Source: an uncultured Kiritimatiellota bacterium
Lineage (GTDB): Bacteria > Verrucomicrobiota > Kiritimatiellia > RFP12 > UBA1067
Assembly: GCA_934635385.1 (NCBI GenBank)
Contig: CAKTZI010000021.1
Location: forward strand, 5,709-69,708
Direction: 5' to 3'
Length of the DNA: 64,000 bases
The first letter of the stretch is position 1; each line of letters starts with the position of its first letter. A program made the position numbers and the translations under genes. Shown here piece by piece: positions 39,650 through 48,935 of this stretch. Below the pieces are notes generated by a model. It saw only the letters and a list, made by a program, of their open reading frames with translations. It was not told the origin of the DNA and made no database searches.

Positions 39650-40795
39650 CTACTCCACGATGGCCTTGCAGTAGACGTGTCCATCCTCGACTATGCACCA
39701 GTTGAGAACCTTGGCAATTGACGAACCATTGTTCCGATGCTTAACCTCATCGGTATTGAAATCTTCGCCAAGAGACGGTACTTTGCACACGATCTTGAGT
39801 TTCTTCAGAATCGGCATTTCCTGGAATGCCTGTGCGAAATTACGCAACACCTTCAAGACGTCCCCCTCGGCGGATTTCTTCTGATGCATGTAATTCGCCA
39901 CGACAAGTCCGATGTCCGCCAACAGTTTCTTCCACTCGAAGCACGGGGAAACAGAGTTGCGCTCCATGACGGCGAGTTCCGCCAATGAGGCAAAAACCAA
40001 CATCGACGGATCAAATATGGGATCATCCTGCAATCCGGCTTTCAGCTCCTTGAAGAAAGCGTCAAACCATTCCATAGAAGCCAAACACGATGGAACAGAG
40101 GACTTCTGCACTCGCTCGCCTACCTCGCATCGCGCAAACAGTTCGCCATTGGCCGAAATCGCCTCTTCCAGTTTCTCTTCCGTCTGCTCAAGTTCCTGAC
40201 ACTTCTGTTCAAAGTCATTCTTTAACGCGAGCCATTTCTGATGTTCTTCCGTATACCACTTCTCTATGGTTGCCTTTGCCTTCAGAAGTTCATTATGATC
40301 CTTCTGGAGTTTCATCGCCTTTCCCGCCTCCGAATGATATTCGAGAACCTTCTTTACAAGTTCGTTGGTCTTCGCCGGCGAGCCAATGTCACCGACAAAA
40401 GAGAAAATAGAATCCCTGATGTTGTCACGCTCTTGAGAATCCTCGCGCAGGGACTGAATCTTCTCATTCCTTTCTTTCAGTTCCGCATCTTTTTCTTTCA
40501 GTTCATTCTCGACTTCGCGCAACCGATTCTCGCGTGACTGCCGATCGCGTTCATGTTGGGCTTTCAACTGATTAACAAATTCTTCCGAATAGGTCGGTGC
40601 TTCTTTATGAGGCTCCTTTCCCGTTGGCGAAGTAAGCGCGTGATCGGCATCTGCTGGGCCAGTTGTACGCAGGTCCGCCGTAACAGGATCAGAAACTGGC
40701 GTTTCTGCTCCAGCGGTTTCAACCGCAGCACCCAAGCCATTACTCTGAACGACGTTCTCTTCTTCCTCATCAAATCCGGCATCTTTAGTAGCCAT
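39650..40795 (-). CDS. Coiled-coil protein of the SrfB/SrfC cluster
   Basis: 381 residues. Acidic low-complexity start, then a long coiled coil (about 70-210: LKAQHERDRQSRENRLREVE, NELKEKDAELKERNEKIQSL) and a globular C-terminal part (LASMEWFDAFFKELKAGLQD, VVANYMHQKKSAEGDVLKVL). No family is recognised; by position it could take the place of SrfA. AAGGAGGAAGAACC precedes the ATG. It probably bridges the SrfB/SrfC ATPases and the membrane proteins encoded next. Confidence 0.6.
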   Translation of the reverse strand: MATKDAGFDEEEENVVQSNGLGAAVETAGAETPVSDPVTADLRTTGPADADHALTSPTGKEPHKEAPTYSEEFVNQLKAQHERDRQSRENRLREVENELKEKDAELKERNEKIQSLREDSQERDNIRDSIFSFVGDIGSPAKTNELVKKVLEYHSEAGKAMKLQKDHNELLKAKATIEKWYTEEHQKWLALKNDFEQKCQELEQTEEKLEEAISANGELFARCEVGERVQKSSVPSCLASMEWFDAFFKELKAGLQDDPIFDPSMLVFASLAELAVMERNSVSPCFEWKKLLADIGLVVANYMHQKKSAEGDVLKVLRNFAQAFQEMPILKKLKIVCKVPSLGEDFNTDEVKHRNNGSSIAKVLNWCIVEDGHVYCKAIVE

Positions 40796-40814
40796 GGTTC
40801 TTCCTCCTTAAACT

Positions 40815-43607
40815 CTACGAAACGACACATCCGCTGTCTTGCCAGAAAAGCTCGTCCCCCTGGCAGACCGCCAGTTCATATTGCGATGCATAATCAACGG
40901 ACTCATCCTCCTTGATCAGCGACACAAGTTCAAGATGCTCTGCCTTGGTGGCTTCGTCGCGCCCACGCTTGACACGCGCAAGAAACTTGATTGTCGACAC
41001 CTGCGCATTGGGGTCTCGGGGCTGAAGCCGATAGACGGCGGACGGGAACGTGTCCTGCGTCATGCGCCGGGCAATGATCTTGTGAACGTCCAGAACCACC
41101 GTTGTCTCGTTCCTGTCATCGAATGCAAACGGTTTGCCGTTCGGCTTCATGAATGAATCCTGAAAGCCCCACTGGCTATCGTACTCCGCCGCGAAAATCG
41201 TCTTCTCGATCTTCCAGCCCTGGATCTTCTGATTTGCCAACATGAAATTGAGCGCCGCGCCGACAGCCGTGATGCTCTTTGCGTCCTTGACCGTATTATC
41301 GACGATATTCCCGTTTTCATCCGTCTTGACAAATGGATACCAATCCCCCGCACAGTAATTCTTGGCCGCCACGATGCGATCATTCGTCACAGGAATGTAT
41401 TTCTTGGCAAGCTCCTGAAGTTCGGGAAGTTCGGATGTCTTGCCACTCATGAAGAACATGTCTATATCGTGCAAGGCCGCAATACGCGCCGCATTGGCAA
41501 AGGCATTCTCAAAGAATTCGCGAATGAGATTGTTGACGGCTATTACATCATATTCGATCTCAACTGCGCACCATTCTGCCTTTGATATCTCAGGAATCCC
41601 AAGGTGCATGTAAAGCTCGTCGTACCAGCTGCTCTCGCCCACACCAGCGTTTCTCGGAGTGAAATGCCCGTTCGGCGCACCCGACGCCAGATCGCTCATG
41701 ACCTTAATCGCAAGCGGAACGATATTGAGCTTGAGGTCTTTAGAGCGTTTCACCTGTTCGGTCGCCTTGGCAACGCGCCCCGTAAAGTAACGGCGAATCG
41801 CCTCGCCGGCAGTCGAGTCTGCCTTTTCAATCGCCGGAAAGATGACCTGATCGATGATTTGGCGCATGAGCTCGTCGCCCGCTTCGGAATAGCCATCACG
41901 AAACAGCAATTTCGGTTGAAGGTCAACCAGTCCTTCTTCCCGTGTCTCAAGACAGCCGTACTCAACAACCGAAATGTCACTCGTTCCTCCGCCAATGTCA
42001 AAATTCATGATGCGGAATGTCGACCGGCCGTCATCGCGCTTCTTGCCCGCGAACTTCAGCCATCCCTGCGCGTTGTCCCCGAATTTGTGAATCTCGGAAA
42101 ACACGAATGGAAGCTGACTGGCGACCGCCTCATCGACACTCATGTCGAGCTTGATCTGATCGTAAGAGGAAAAATTGGTGCGCTCGAAGATGCGGACTGC
42201 CTCCGCGCACCGTTGCCTGTAGATCGCAATCTCGTCTCGTGTCCAACCCGATGGATAGGTCACGATGACATCATGAATGGAGTAGGGCGTAAATGCGCCA
42301 TTCGCGTCCGTCAGGCGATTGCACTGGTCCCACGCACGTTCGAGTATGCCGACCAGCATCCACACAAACGTGGCCGAGCGCGGATAATTAGGCATCGACG
42401 GCTCACGCAATGGGCGCAAGAACGCCTCTGTCCTATCGGGGTCGACAAACTCGCCGGATTCGTTCATCCAATAAAGCAGATCAGACCGTAGCTTGTTGGC
42501 TCGGATCTTGTCGACCTTTGTCCAGGCATTCGGAATCATGCTCCACGCGAGATTGGTCTTCTTGCGCTCCGCGAAATAGCGCTTCGGCGAGCTTTGCTGA
42601 ATCTGAAGCCCTTGCTCAATGAGTCCAGTGACGCCGTTCGTCTTCAGAAAGTTCGTCGCCTCCTTGCCGAGGATGACCGGTGAATACCGAACGAACATCG
42701 TCGGGATACGCTGCTCTTCCCGGTCATTGAACGTGTCTGTCTTCAGTCCGAAGAACTTCTTGACCGTCTTCTGGATGTACTTGCGCTGCAGCACACTCGG
42801 TTCGTCTTCGTCAAATTCGGTTTGATGCAGCATGATCCATGAGCTGACAATGCCATTGTCGACATTCGCGATATCGCCTTTTGTCACGGCGTCGGTTTTC
42901 GTTGGCAGATTCAACATGACCGGCGTACAACAGTTGCGGATGGCGTCAACCTCATCAACCATGCCCGTTGGCTCATCTTTGAGGAAGAGCGCTCCCGTGC
43001 GTGTATTGCCGATATCGATAACGAGATGAGCCCCCAACGCTCCGTTCGCGATGATTCGTGCACGGAACCCGATCCGAATGTCGATGCCAATTAGCGGAGG
43101 GTTTTCCCCGACCTCGAAATGGCAGGCCTCCTGCTCTAGAGGCGGGAAATAAGTTCCATCCGGGATCTGCTGATAAACGGACTGGAATGGCGGCGCGTGT
43201 CTTGCGCTGTCAAGCACAGTTTGCGCATTCAGGAGGAAGCCGCATTCATTGAAGCGGTCGCCGGGAGCAGTCGTTTCAATGGCCAGTTCAACGCCAAGAA
43301 TCTCATACGTGGTCTGCTCGTCTGGATTCCGGAAGTTCTTGACCGTAAGGCGCATTTTGACAAAAGCGCAATTCTCCCATGAATCCCAACGCTGCTTCTT
43401 GGCGTCCCCTTTCAACTTGTCGCGAAAATTGGCTATCGTCTCGTCGGCGATCAGTTGGGCATGACGCGCCTTAAACGTGTCAACCTCATCCCAAAGCGCC
43501 TGCGAAAGATCCGGGGCCTCGTTGACGTCGAAAGCCAACAGGGGATAGAATCGGAACTGGCATCCTGTATTTGAAAGAACTGTAGGCGTCCATTTGTTAT
43601 TAATCAT
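40815..43607 (-). CDS. SrfB-like protein, Hsp70/actin-fold ATPase
   Basis: About 930 residues. The ATG at 43607 is preferred, as AGGAGA lies 6 bases upstream. Actin/Hsp70 phosphate loops are visible: LGAHLVIDIGNTRTGALFLK (phosphate 1, near 195) and RIMNFDIGGGTSDISVVEYG (phosphate 2, near 505), plus a later MFFMSGKTSELPELQELAKK-type adenosine region. Size and arrangement match the SrfB family (virulence factor SrfB), found next to SrfC in many genomes. It probably hydrolyses ATP in a regulatory complex. The SrfC-like gene is 18 bp upstream. Confidence 0.8.
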   Translation of the reverse strand: MINNKWTPTVLSNTGCQFRFYPLLAFDVNEAPDLSQALWDEVDTFKARHAQLIADETIANFRDKLKGDAKKQRWDSWENCAFVKMRLTVKNFRNPDEQTTYEILGVELAIETTAPGDRFNECGFLLNAQTVLDSARHAPPFQSVYQQIPDGTYFPPLEQEACHFEVGENPPLIGIDIRIGFRARIIANGALGAHLVIDIGNTRTGALFLKDEPTGMVDEVDAIRNCCTPVMLNLPTKTDAVTKGDIANVDNGIVSSWIMLHQTEFDEDEPSVLQRKYIQKTVKKFFGLKTDTFNDREEQRIPTMFVRYSPVILGKEATNFLKTNGVTGLIEQGLQIQQSSPKRYFAERKKTNLAWSMIPNAWTKVDKIRANKLRSDLLYWMNESGEFVDPDRTEAFLRPLREPSMPNYPRSATFVWMLVGILERAWDQCNRLTDANGAFTPYSIHDVIVTYPSGWTRDEIAIYRQRCAEAVRIFERTNFSSYDQIKLDMSVDEAVASQLPFVFSEIHKFGDNAQGWLKFAGKKRDDGRSTFRIMNFDIGGGTSDISVVEYGCLETREEGLVDLQPKLLFRDGYSEAGDELMRQIIDQVIFPAIEKADSTAGEAIRRYFTGRVAKATEQVKRSKDLKLNIVPLAIKVMSDLASGAPNGHFTPRNAGVGESSWYDELYMHLGIPEISKAEWCAVEIEYDVIAVNNLIREFFENAFANAARIAALHDIDMFFMSGKTSELPELQELAKKYIPVTNDRIVAAKNYCAGDWYPFVKTDENGNIVDNTVKDAKSITAVGAALNFMLANQKIQGWKIEKTIFAAEYDSQWGFQDSFMKPNGKPFAFDDRNETTVVLDVHKIIARRMTQDTFPSAVYRLQPRDPNAQVSTIKFLARVKRGRDEATKAEHLELVSLIKEDESVDYASQYELAVCQGDELFWQDSGCVVS

Positions 43608-43625
43608 GTCCATTCTCCTGAAACA

Positions 43626-46082
43626 TTAGCCCATCTGGAGGGATTTGGCGATTTCAAGCAATTCTGCATCACCCTCCAAGTCTGAAGGACGCTCTCCCTC
43701 CTGCGTATACGAGGTCATCGACAGTTGTTCAAGCCGCGCCACAAACGGCGCACACAGCATGCCATAGGCATCCGTCCGCTTCTCGCAACCCCGACGCTCG
43801 TAATCGCCCCAGAGGAAACAGTTGTTAAGAATCATCGCCAGAAACGTCCGCGACACCTTTGGCGAATGGTTCCAGAAATCGGTCTTCAGCACCTTGACGA
43901 TCCGATTTATATCGATTGTCGCGAACGCCTCCAGGAACGGATAGACCTCCGCCTCATTGACCAGCCAGCTGAATCCGGGGATACCCGCGAGATCTTCCTT
44001 TCGCGTCGATATCCACTTGTGCAACTGAAGCAGAAGATAATTCTTGAGGTCCTCATCGTGAAGCCGATGCGGCATCTTTGGGAGGGGATCGAGCGATTGC
44101 GGCTCGACCACAAACACGTCCTTCACAAACGCCGCCAACTTGCGAACCTGTTCCGGATTGTCCTCGGAGACCTGCTGCGCGACTCGTCCCAAGACCTCCT
44201 TCACCACCTCCTTGCGAAGAGCCGCAGCACCGTCCTGACTCGACGGCAATATCCGCGCAAGCTCCGTCTTAAGTTTGCCGACGTCCCTCGCCTCGATCAG
44301 ATCGTAGTGCGACATGCGCGCGGTCGTCGTCACGTCATGAGCCAACCGATTGAACATATAGTCCGTGCCAAGCCCATCGTCAAAGAGCGCGTTCAGCGAT
44401 TCATGGCCTGAACCGCCCAAGAACGCGCTCTTGAAATCGGCATCGCCCTCGAAGTACCGCTTCTTGCTCTTGTCGGAACATTTTGCGAAACAATTTGTCG
44501 TGAAAAAGCAATCCACGTATCGTGACTTTGCGAACTCAAGCGCCGCCGCCTTCTCGCAGTAGTTGTTGAGTCCCCCGCCGCTGACCGCCGCCGCAACCTT
44601 GTCCATCAATTTGCCGAAGAGTGAGCAGTTGAGGTAGAGCTTAAGCGGCGGACAGGCGTTGAATGAACTGAACCCAAACGGAGATAGCCATGCCTTGATG
44701 CCGCTTGTGATCGTTGTCGGACGCGAGATGCCTCCCGCCCGCTCCAGGTCAACGAAAATCACGAAGGAGTCAATCGAGCAGCTTTCCGCCTGACCGTAGA
44801 CGATCGAGAGCGTCTTGCCGGACTTGTACACACGGGACAGCAGAACAGACTCGGCCACGTCCTTCGTGAGATCAATCTGGTTCTCAATCCCCAAGGCTTC
44901 GCCAGACGCTTTATTCGTCACGCCAGGAATATCGAGAAGATCGCATGTCTCAAGGAAATTAAAGAAAGGTCTTGCGGCGACACTTTCATTCTTGCGCAAC
45001 GGGATTCGCAATTCGCCGATCAGTGCCTGTAGACGCCCAAACGCCGTCACCGAGACCTTGTACGCACGGATCTTGTCATGCGGCGGCTTCTTGTCGCACG
45101 TATAAATGATGCCCCGAGGCGTAACGTACATCCTCACGCTGTTCAGCGCGTCTACACGACGTCGCGCCTCCACGCTCGGATGTCCGTTGTTGTTCTGCTC
45201 GTAGAACGCCAACACGCCGATATCCTCAAGCAGTGCCGCCACTTCCATCGACACGAAAATTCGGTTTGGCGTAGACTTGTCGCGTACCTCGTCCATCATG
45301 TCACGAACGGACATCACATTGTTGAACAGTTCCGTCAACTTGGCATCGCCATCCCAGAGAAGATATGCCGCGAGGTCAAGTGCTTCCGTTGTACTGTCCG
45401 CATAGCTCGAACCGAGAATTTGCTGGCGCAGTTTTGGGCCATTGGCAAATTCGCGGTAACGCGAAATCTCTCTGGCCATGTTCTCGCACACCTCACAGAC
45501 ATCATAAAGCAGCTCAAACGCCTCACGGTCAGGATGTACACTGGGCGTACCGATCTTCTGACGAAGCTGATCGAGACCCCATGGGTTCTCCGATTCCTGG
45601 CATTCCATCCGATACCCGACGGCAATGGCGTGAAGAACCTGTTTGCGATTGGCGAGAATCACCTCGACTGGCGCTTCCGGGTATATTTTTGCCACTTCTT
45701 CAGCAGAAGGAAGATAGAACCGCGTCACCAATCCCGATGCGTCCATCGCACAGTTGAACGGGTTGAACACCACACAATTGGCATTCACGCCATCCCCACC
45801 CTGATATGCAGAAAAGCGGACTTTCTGGCTGGAATCCCACATGAGCGCAAGATCGCTGTCGCATGTGCCATCGATATAGTGTGAGAGCAACGATGACTTG
45901 CCGGACTGTGATGGTCCCCAGAAAGCGACGCATGCTTTCTTGTTCTCTGCGTTACGCATCTTGGCAATCGTCGCGTTGCGCTGGGCAATACCCATAATCG
46001 CGTTCAGACCAGACGGCGTAATCGTCCATTCTCTCGGACGATTGACGCCATGGCTCCAATACCAATCTACAAGCCGCTCCAC
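43626..46082 (-). CDS. SrfC-like P-loop GTPase
   Basis: 818 residues from a GTG at 46082, chosen because AAGGAG stands 9 bases upstream; the open frame to 46136 would need a TTG. The P-loop is AFWGPSQSGKSSLLSHYIDG (about 55-70) and the G3-like motif is ETCDLLDIPGVTNKAS (near 380), as in dynamin-like or SrfC virulence-type GTPases. The C-terminal 400 residues are helical. It is the first gene of the six-gene minus-strand cluster. The 350-nt leader from the promoter at 46426 is unusually long. Confidence 0.78.
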   Translation of the reverse strand: MERLVDWYWSHGVNRPREWTITPSGLNAIMGIAQRNATIAKMRNAENKKACVAFWGPSQSGKSSLLSHYIDGTCDSDLALMWDSSQKVRFSAYQGGDGVNANCVVFNPFNCAMDASGLVTRFYLPSAEEVAKIYPEAPVEVILANRKQVLHAIAVGYRMECQESENPWGLDQLRQKIGTPSVHPDREAFELLYDVCEVCENMAREISRYREFANGPKLRQQILGSSYADSTTEALDLAAYLLWDGDAKLTELFNNVMSVRDMMDEVRDKSTPNRIFVSMEVAALLEDIGVLAFYEQNNNGHPSVEARRRVDALNSVRMYVTPRGIIYTCDKKPPHDKIRAYKVSVTAFGRLQALIGELRIPLRKNESVAARPFFNFLETCDLLDIPGVTNKASGEALGIENQIDLTKDVAESVLLSRVYKSGKTLSIVYGQAESCSIDSFVIFVDLERAGGISRPTTITSGIKAWLSPFGFSSFNACPPLKLYLNCSLFGKLMDKVAAAVSGGGLNNYCEKAAALEFAKSRYVDCFFTTNCFAKCSDKSKKRYFEGDADFKSAFLGGSGHESLNALFDDGLGTDYMFNRLAHDVTTTARMSHYDLIEARDVGKLKTELARILPSSQDGAAALRKEVVKEVLGRVAQQVSEDNPEQVRKLAAFVKDVFVVEPQSLDPLPKMPHRLHDEDLKNYLLLQLHKWISTRKEDLAGIPGFSWLVNEAEVYPFLEAFATIDINRIVKVLKTDFWNHSPKVSRTFLAMILNNCFLWGDYERRGCEKRTDAYGMLCAPFVARLEQLSMTSYTQEGERPSDLEGDAELLEIAKSLQMG

Positions 46083-46431
46083 CTCTTGCTCTCCTTTGTG
46101 CCGTCCCCTTTTTACAGCAACACGCCATGGCGGCAAAAATAGCGCGTGCCTCGTTCAAGATATCTCTACCGAGGGCACCGCTAAGAACCCGTACTGAAAT
46201 ACCAAAGAACGGGCACGCAGAGCGGGCATACTGAGAGAGGGCACAATGCGCCCCCTGTATGCAGGCCTGCGCAGCCACACTCTTCGCTTCAGTACGTCAA
46301 ATTAGCGGTTTTCGGTAGAAGCAAAAAATGCGCTTGCGCACATTTGATGATGGCGGCGACTCCCTGTAGGCGCGGCCGCCGATATCAAAGATCAATGTCC
46401 GTGGGTTTCCCCACAAACGGACGAAATTATA
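46083..46431 (-). promoter_or_regulatory. Promoter and long leader of the SrfC/SrfB cluster
   Basis: TATAAT at 46431-46426 (minus strand, GATATAATTTCG) predicts a start near 46418. The transcript would open with a hairpin, TCCGTTTGTGGGGAAACCCA closing with CGGA, then run about 340 nt to the GTG. The leader contains repeats of GGGCAC/GCGGGCATAC type but no ORF I can support. A regulatory leader is possible. Confidence 0.45.
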
Positions 46432-47046
46432 TCATATTTCGGGCGTTTCGGTACGGAGGTTGCAGATAAGGTCATCTATCCCATCTTCTCCCAAAGACGA
46501 AAGACCGGATAGGCAATCCATCAATGGCTGCTTGAACCCGATTATCGGATCAATGAAACGGAGTTGCTGGTCATCATCCAGAAGCACATTGTCACCATCC
46601 TGTCCGACATCCGTCACAAGCACATACTCGTTGGCAAAGCCATATCGGCCCTCTGGCCGAAGTCCGAGCCGAGCAAGATGTTCCGCAATCTGCTTGTCGT
46701 CAGGGCGAGCGTCCGCCCTCACGGCCTGTTGACGGAACACCAGCCGTGCTTCATGAAAATCCTCTGCAACACCCAGGAACTCAAGGCGGCAATCAGGAAA
46801 GAGAATGTTATGGACAATGTGCTCGAACAAAACATACTCTGGCGGGTGCTTTTTGAGGTGCAACTTGGCAAACGGGTTCTTGATTTTGTAATACTGCCGC
46901 TCCTTCTGGACAAGCCGCACCTCGCTTTCACCCGTGCGTATCGTGTAGCGCGTTCCAGGGACGGAAGCCGTTTCCATGAAGAGTCCGATTCTCTTCGCGG
47001 CGGCTATCAGGATGCCGCTCTCCCTGCGTACCTGATCTGACGGCAT
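46432..47046 (-). CDS. Polyvalent-type protein kinase-like domain protein
   Basis: 204 residues from the ATG at 47046. The sequence RRESGILIAAAKRIGLFMET, KNPFAKLHLKKHPPEYVLFE, HIVHNILFPDCRLEFLGVAE and NVLLDDDQQLRFIDPIIGFK matches the putative polyvalent protein kinase domain known from phage and mobile-element polyvalent proteins. The final (I/V)DP stands for the metal-binding Asp. The frame overlaps the small ORF at 47007-47207. The two may be one protein split by a -1 frameshift near 47035, because the small ORF has the good ribosome-binding site. The stop is at the SrfC promoter. Confidence 0.6.
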   Translation of the reverse strand: MPSDQVRRESGILIAAAKRIGLFMETASVPGTRYTIRTGESEVRLVQKERQYYKIKNPFAKLHLKKHPPEYVLFEHIVHNILFPDCRLEFLGVAEDFHEARLVFRQQAVRADARPDDKQIAEHLARLGLRPEGRYGFANEYVLVTDVGQDGDNVLLDDDQQLRFIDPIIGFKQPLMDCLSGLSSLGEDGIDDLICNLRTETPEI

Positions 47047-47207
47047 CGCCCCAGTATCTCGGCCTCGTTCATCGGCACATGCAGACGCAAGCATTCCAAT
47101 GCCGCCGATATCAGATATGGCTCGCTCGCGGACGGTCGGGAACGGATGAAGGATTCGACGCTCACGTCCATCCCCTCCAGAAACACCTTTCCCAGTTCTT
47201 CCAGCAT
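47007..47207 (-). CDS. Small ORF, probable N-terminus of the polyvalent-kinase protein
   Basis: 66 residues (LEELGKVFLEGMDVSVESFI, EPYLISAALECLRLHVPMNE). An excellent AAAGGAGATAACC precedes the ATG at 47207. The ending (RCRQIRYAGRAAS) covers the same DNA as the start of the kinase-like frame. It is either a separate coupled protein or the first exon-like part of a frameshifted single gene. Confidence 0.5.
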   Translation of the reverse strand: MLEELGKVFLEGMDVSVESFIRSRPSASEPYLISAALECLRLHVPMNEAEILGRCRQIRYAGRAAS

Positions 47208-47291
47208 GGTTATCTCCTTTCAATATTTTAGCCAGCAGATTGAAAAAGTTCACTTTTCTCATCCTCTCACAATCTCCTTTAGGCGTCCCAC

Positions 47292-48935
47292 TCACCCGGC
47301 TTTCGCCCCGATGAGGAAGGTGAACTTGTTCAGGTCCTCGAACTGCTCGTAGGTGATGCGGTGCGCGATCTTGCGCAGGATCGCGAGCCCGCGTCCGCTA
47401 TCGGCGAGCGCGGCGTTCTGCGCGTCGAGCGCGAGATCGGGATGCGGCGCGGTCTCCGAAAGGTCGCCCTCCCAGCTCGCGCCGCGATCCCACACGCGGA
47501 TCTCCAGGTCGCCCTCCGACGGACGCATCTCGACGACAGAGATCGCGAACCGCCGCTGCTGGTCGTTCAGCCCGTGGCTGCGCACGTTCTCCAGGTGCTC
47601 GTTCAGCAGCAGCTCCATCTTGGCAATGGTCTCGTCCGGCAGCTTCCGTTCCGCCGCCCACTGCGCGGCGGCCTCGACCAGGCGGTCGATCCCGTCCGAG
47701 GGCTCCATCCGCACCGTGCGCAGGAACCGCAGCGCGTGGGCCATGGAGCGACCCCCGACGAGGAAGTGCATGTCGTCGTGCGGGTGGACGTAGCCCATGT
47801 CCCGGAGGAGGTCGTTCAGCCGGAACGGCATCGACGCGAGATCCGTCGTGCCGCTGGCGCTGCGGATGAGCTCGGCGACGAGTCCCTGCAGGACGTCCGC
47901 CGGCAGACGGTCTTCGCCGGCCGGGTCGGTCGAGAGGTCGCAGTAGCCGTCCGAATAGAGGCAGAAGAGCGCATCGGCCGGGAACGACGCCTCCACGACG
48001 TCGTCCGCCGAGTAGACCGTGTCGTCCATGAGGCCCATCGGCAGGTTGCCCTTCCTGCCGGGGTTCAGCTCGACGCGCGCCCCGTCGCTGCGCGAGAAGC
48101 AGAGCGGCTCGGTGCCGCCCGCGTTCAGGTAGCGGACGACGTTCCGGTCGAAATCGGCGTAGAGGACTGTCCCCGTCAGGTAGCAGATGCCGCGCAGGTT
48201 CCGGCGGACAAACCGGGCGAGGTCGTCGCAGATGAGGTGGACCTGCCGGGTGCGCACCCCTTCGCTCGCGGCCATGTCCCGGAGGTGCGAGAGAACCGCC
48301 GTCATCGCGAGCGCGGCCGGCGTGCCGTGGCCCGAGATGTCGCCGTAGACGAGGATGCCGGCGGTGTCGGAGAGGCGGAACCAGTGGTGGAAGTCGCCGG
48401 TGACGACATCATACGGACGCGACAGGGCGCTGCCGAAGAGCTGCGGGCCGAACACGATCTCCGGCGGCAGCAGGGCGGTCTGCACACACGCGGCGATCTC
48501 CAGGTCGGCGCGCATCGCCGCCTTCAGCTCCGTCGCCTCGCGCTCGGCGCGGTAGCCGCGCACGGCGTTGCGGACGCACGCGAGGAGGACGTCGCGCCGG
48601 GCGCTCTTCGTGACGTACGCCGAATAGGGGTCGGCGGCGATGCGCGCCTGCAGCTGGTTCGTCGGCGTATTCACGAGCGCCGTCAGGAAGATGACCGGGA
48701 TGCGCGCGTTGAAGCCGCGCACCGCGTCTCGGAGCATGAAGCCGTCCACCGTGCCCATCATGACGTCCGTGAGGATCGCGTCGTACACGCCCGCCTTCAG
48801 CGCGGCGATCGCCTCATTCGGCGACGCGACCGCCGTCACCTCGAAATGCGACGTCTTCAGCCACGCCGAGAGCGTGAAGCGGACGAGCCGTTCGTCATCC
48901 ACCAGGAGGACGCGCCCCTCATTCGTCTCGCTCAT
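47292..48935 (-). CDS. Response regulator with SpoIIE/RsbU-type phosphatase and HATPase domain
   Basis: 547 residues from the ATG at 48935. Receiver domain (about 8-125: VLLVDDERLVRFTLSAWLKT, phospho-Asp in AILTDVMMGTVDGF), a short coiled coil, then a PP2C-type SpoIIE domain (about 160-390: RPYDVVTGDFHHWFRLSDTA, LVYGDISGHGTPAALAMTAV, CLYSDGYCDL). Last is an RsbW-like ATPase fold (about 410-545: MELLLNEHLENVRSHGLNDQ, LEIRVWDRGA, GRGLAILRKIAHRI). It combines phosphorelay input, a phosphatase for STAS-type antagonists and an anti-sigma kinase-like fold. It overlaps the lipoprotein gene by 17 bases. A likely target is the STAS protein at 26205. Confidence 0.88.
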   Translation of the reverse strand: MSETNEGRVLLVDDERLVRFTLSAWLKTSHFEVTAVASPNEAIAALKAGVYDAILTDVMMGTVDGFMLRDAVRGFNARIPVIFLTALVNTPTNQLQARIAADPYSAYVTKSARRDVLLACVRNAVRGYRAEREATELKAAMRADLEIAACVQTALLPPEIVFGPQLFGSALSRPYDVVTGDFHHWFRLSDTAGILVYGDISGHGTPAALAMTAVLSHLRDMAASEGVRTRQVHLICDDLARFVRRNLRGICYLTGTVLYADFDRNVVRYLNAGGTEPLCFSRSDGARVELNPGRKGNLPMGLMDDTVYSADDVVEASFPADALFCLYSDGYCDLSTDPAGEDRLPADVLQGLVAELIRSASGTTDLASMPFRLNDLLRDMGYVHPHDDMHFLVGGRSMAHALRFLRTVRMEPSDGIDRLVEAAAQWAAERKLPDETIAKMELLLNEHLENVRSHGLNDQQRRFAISVVEMRPSEGDLEIRVWDRGASWEGDLSETAPHPDLALDAQNAALADSGRGLAILRKIAHRITYEQFEDLNKFTFLIGAKAG

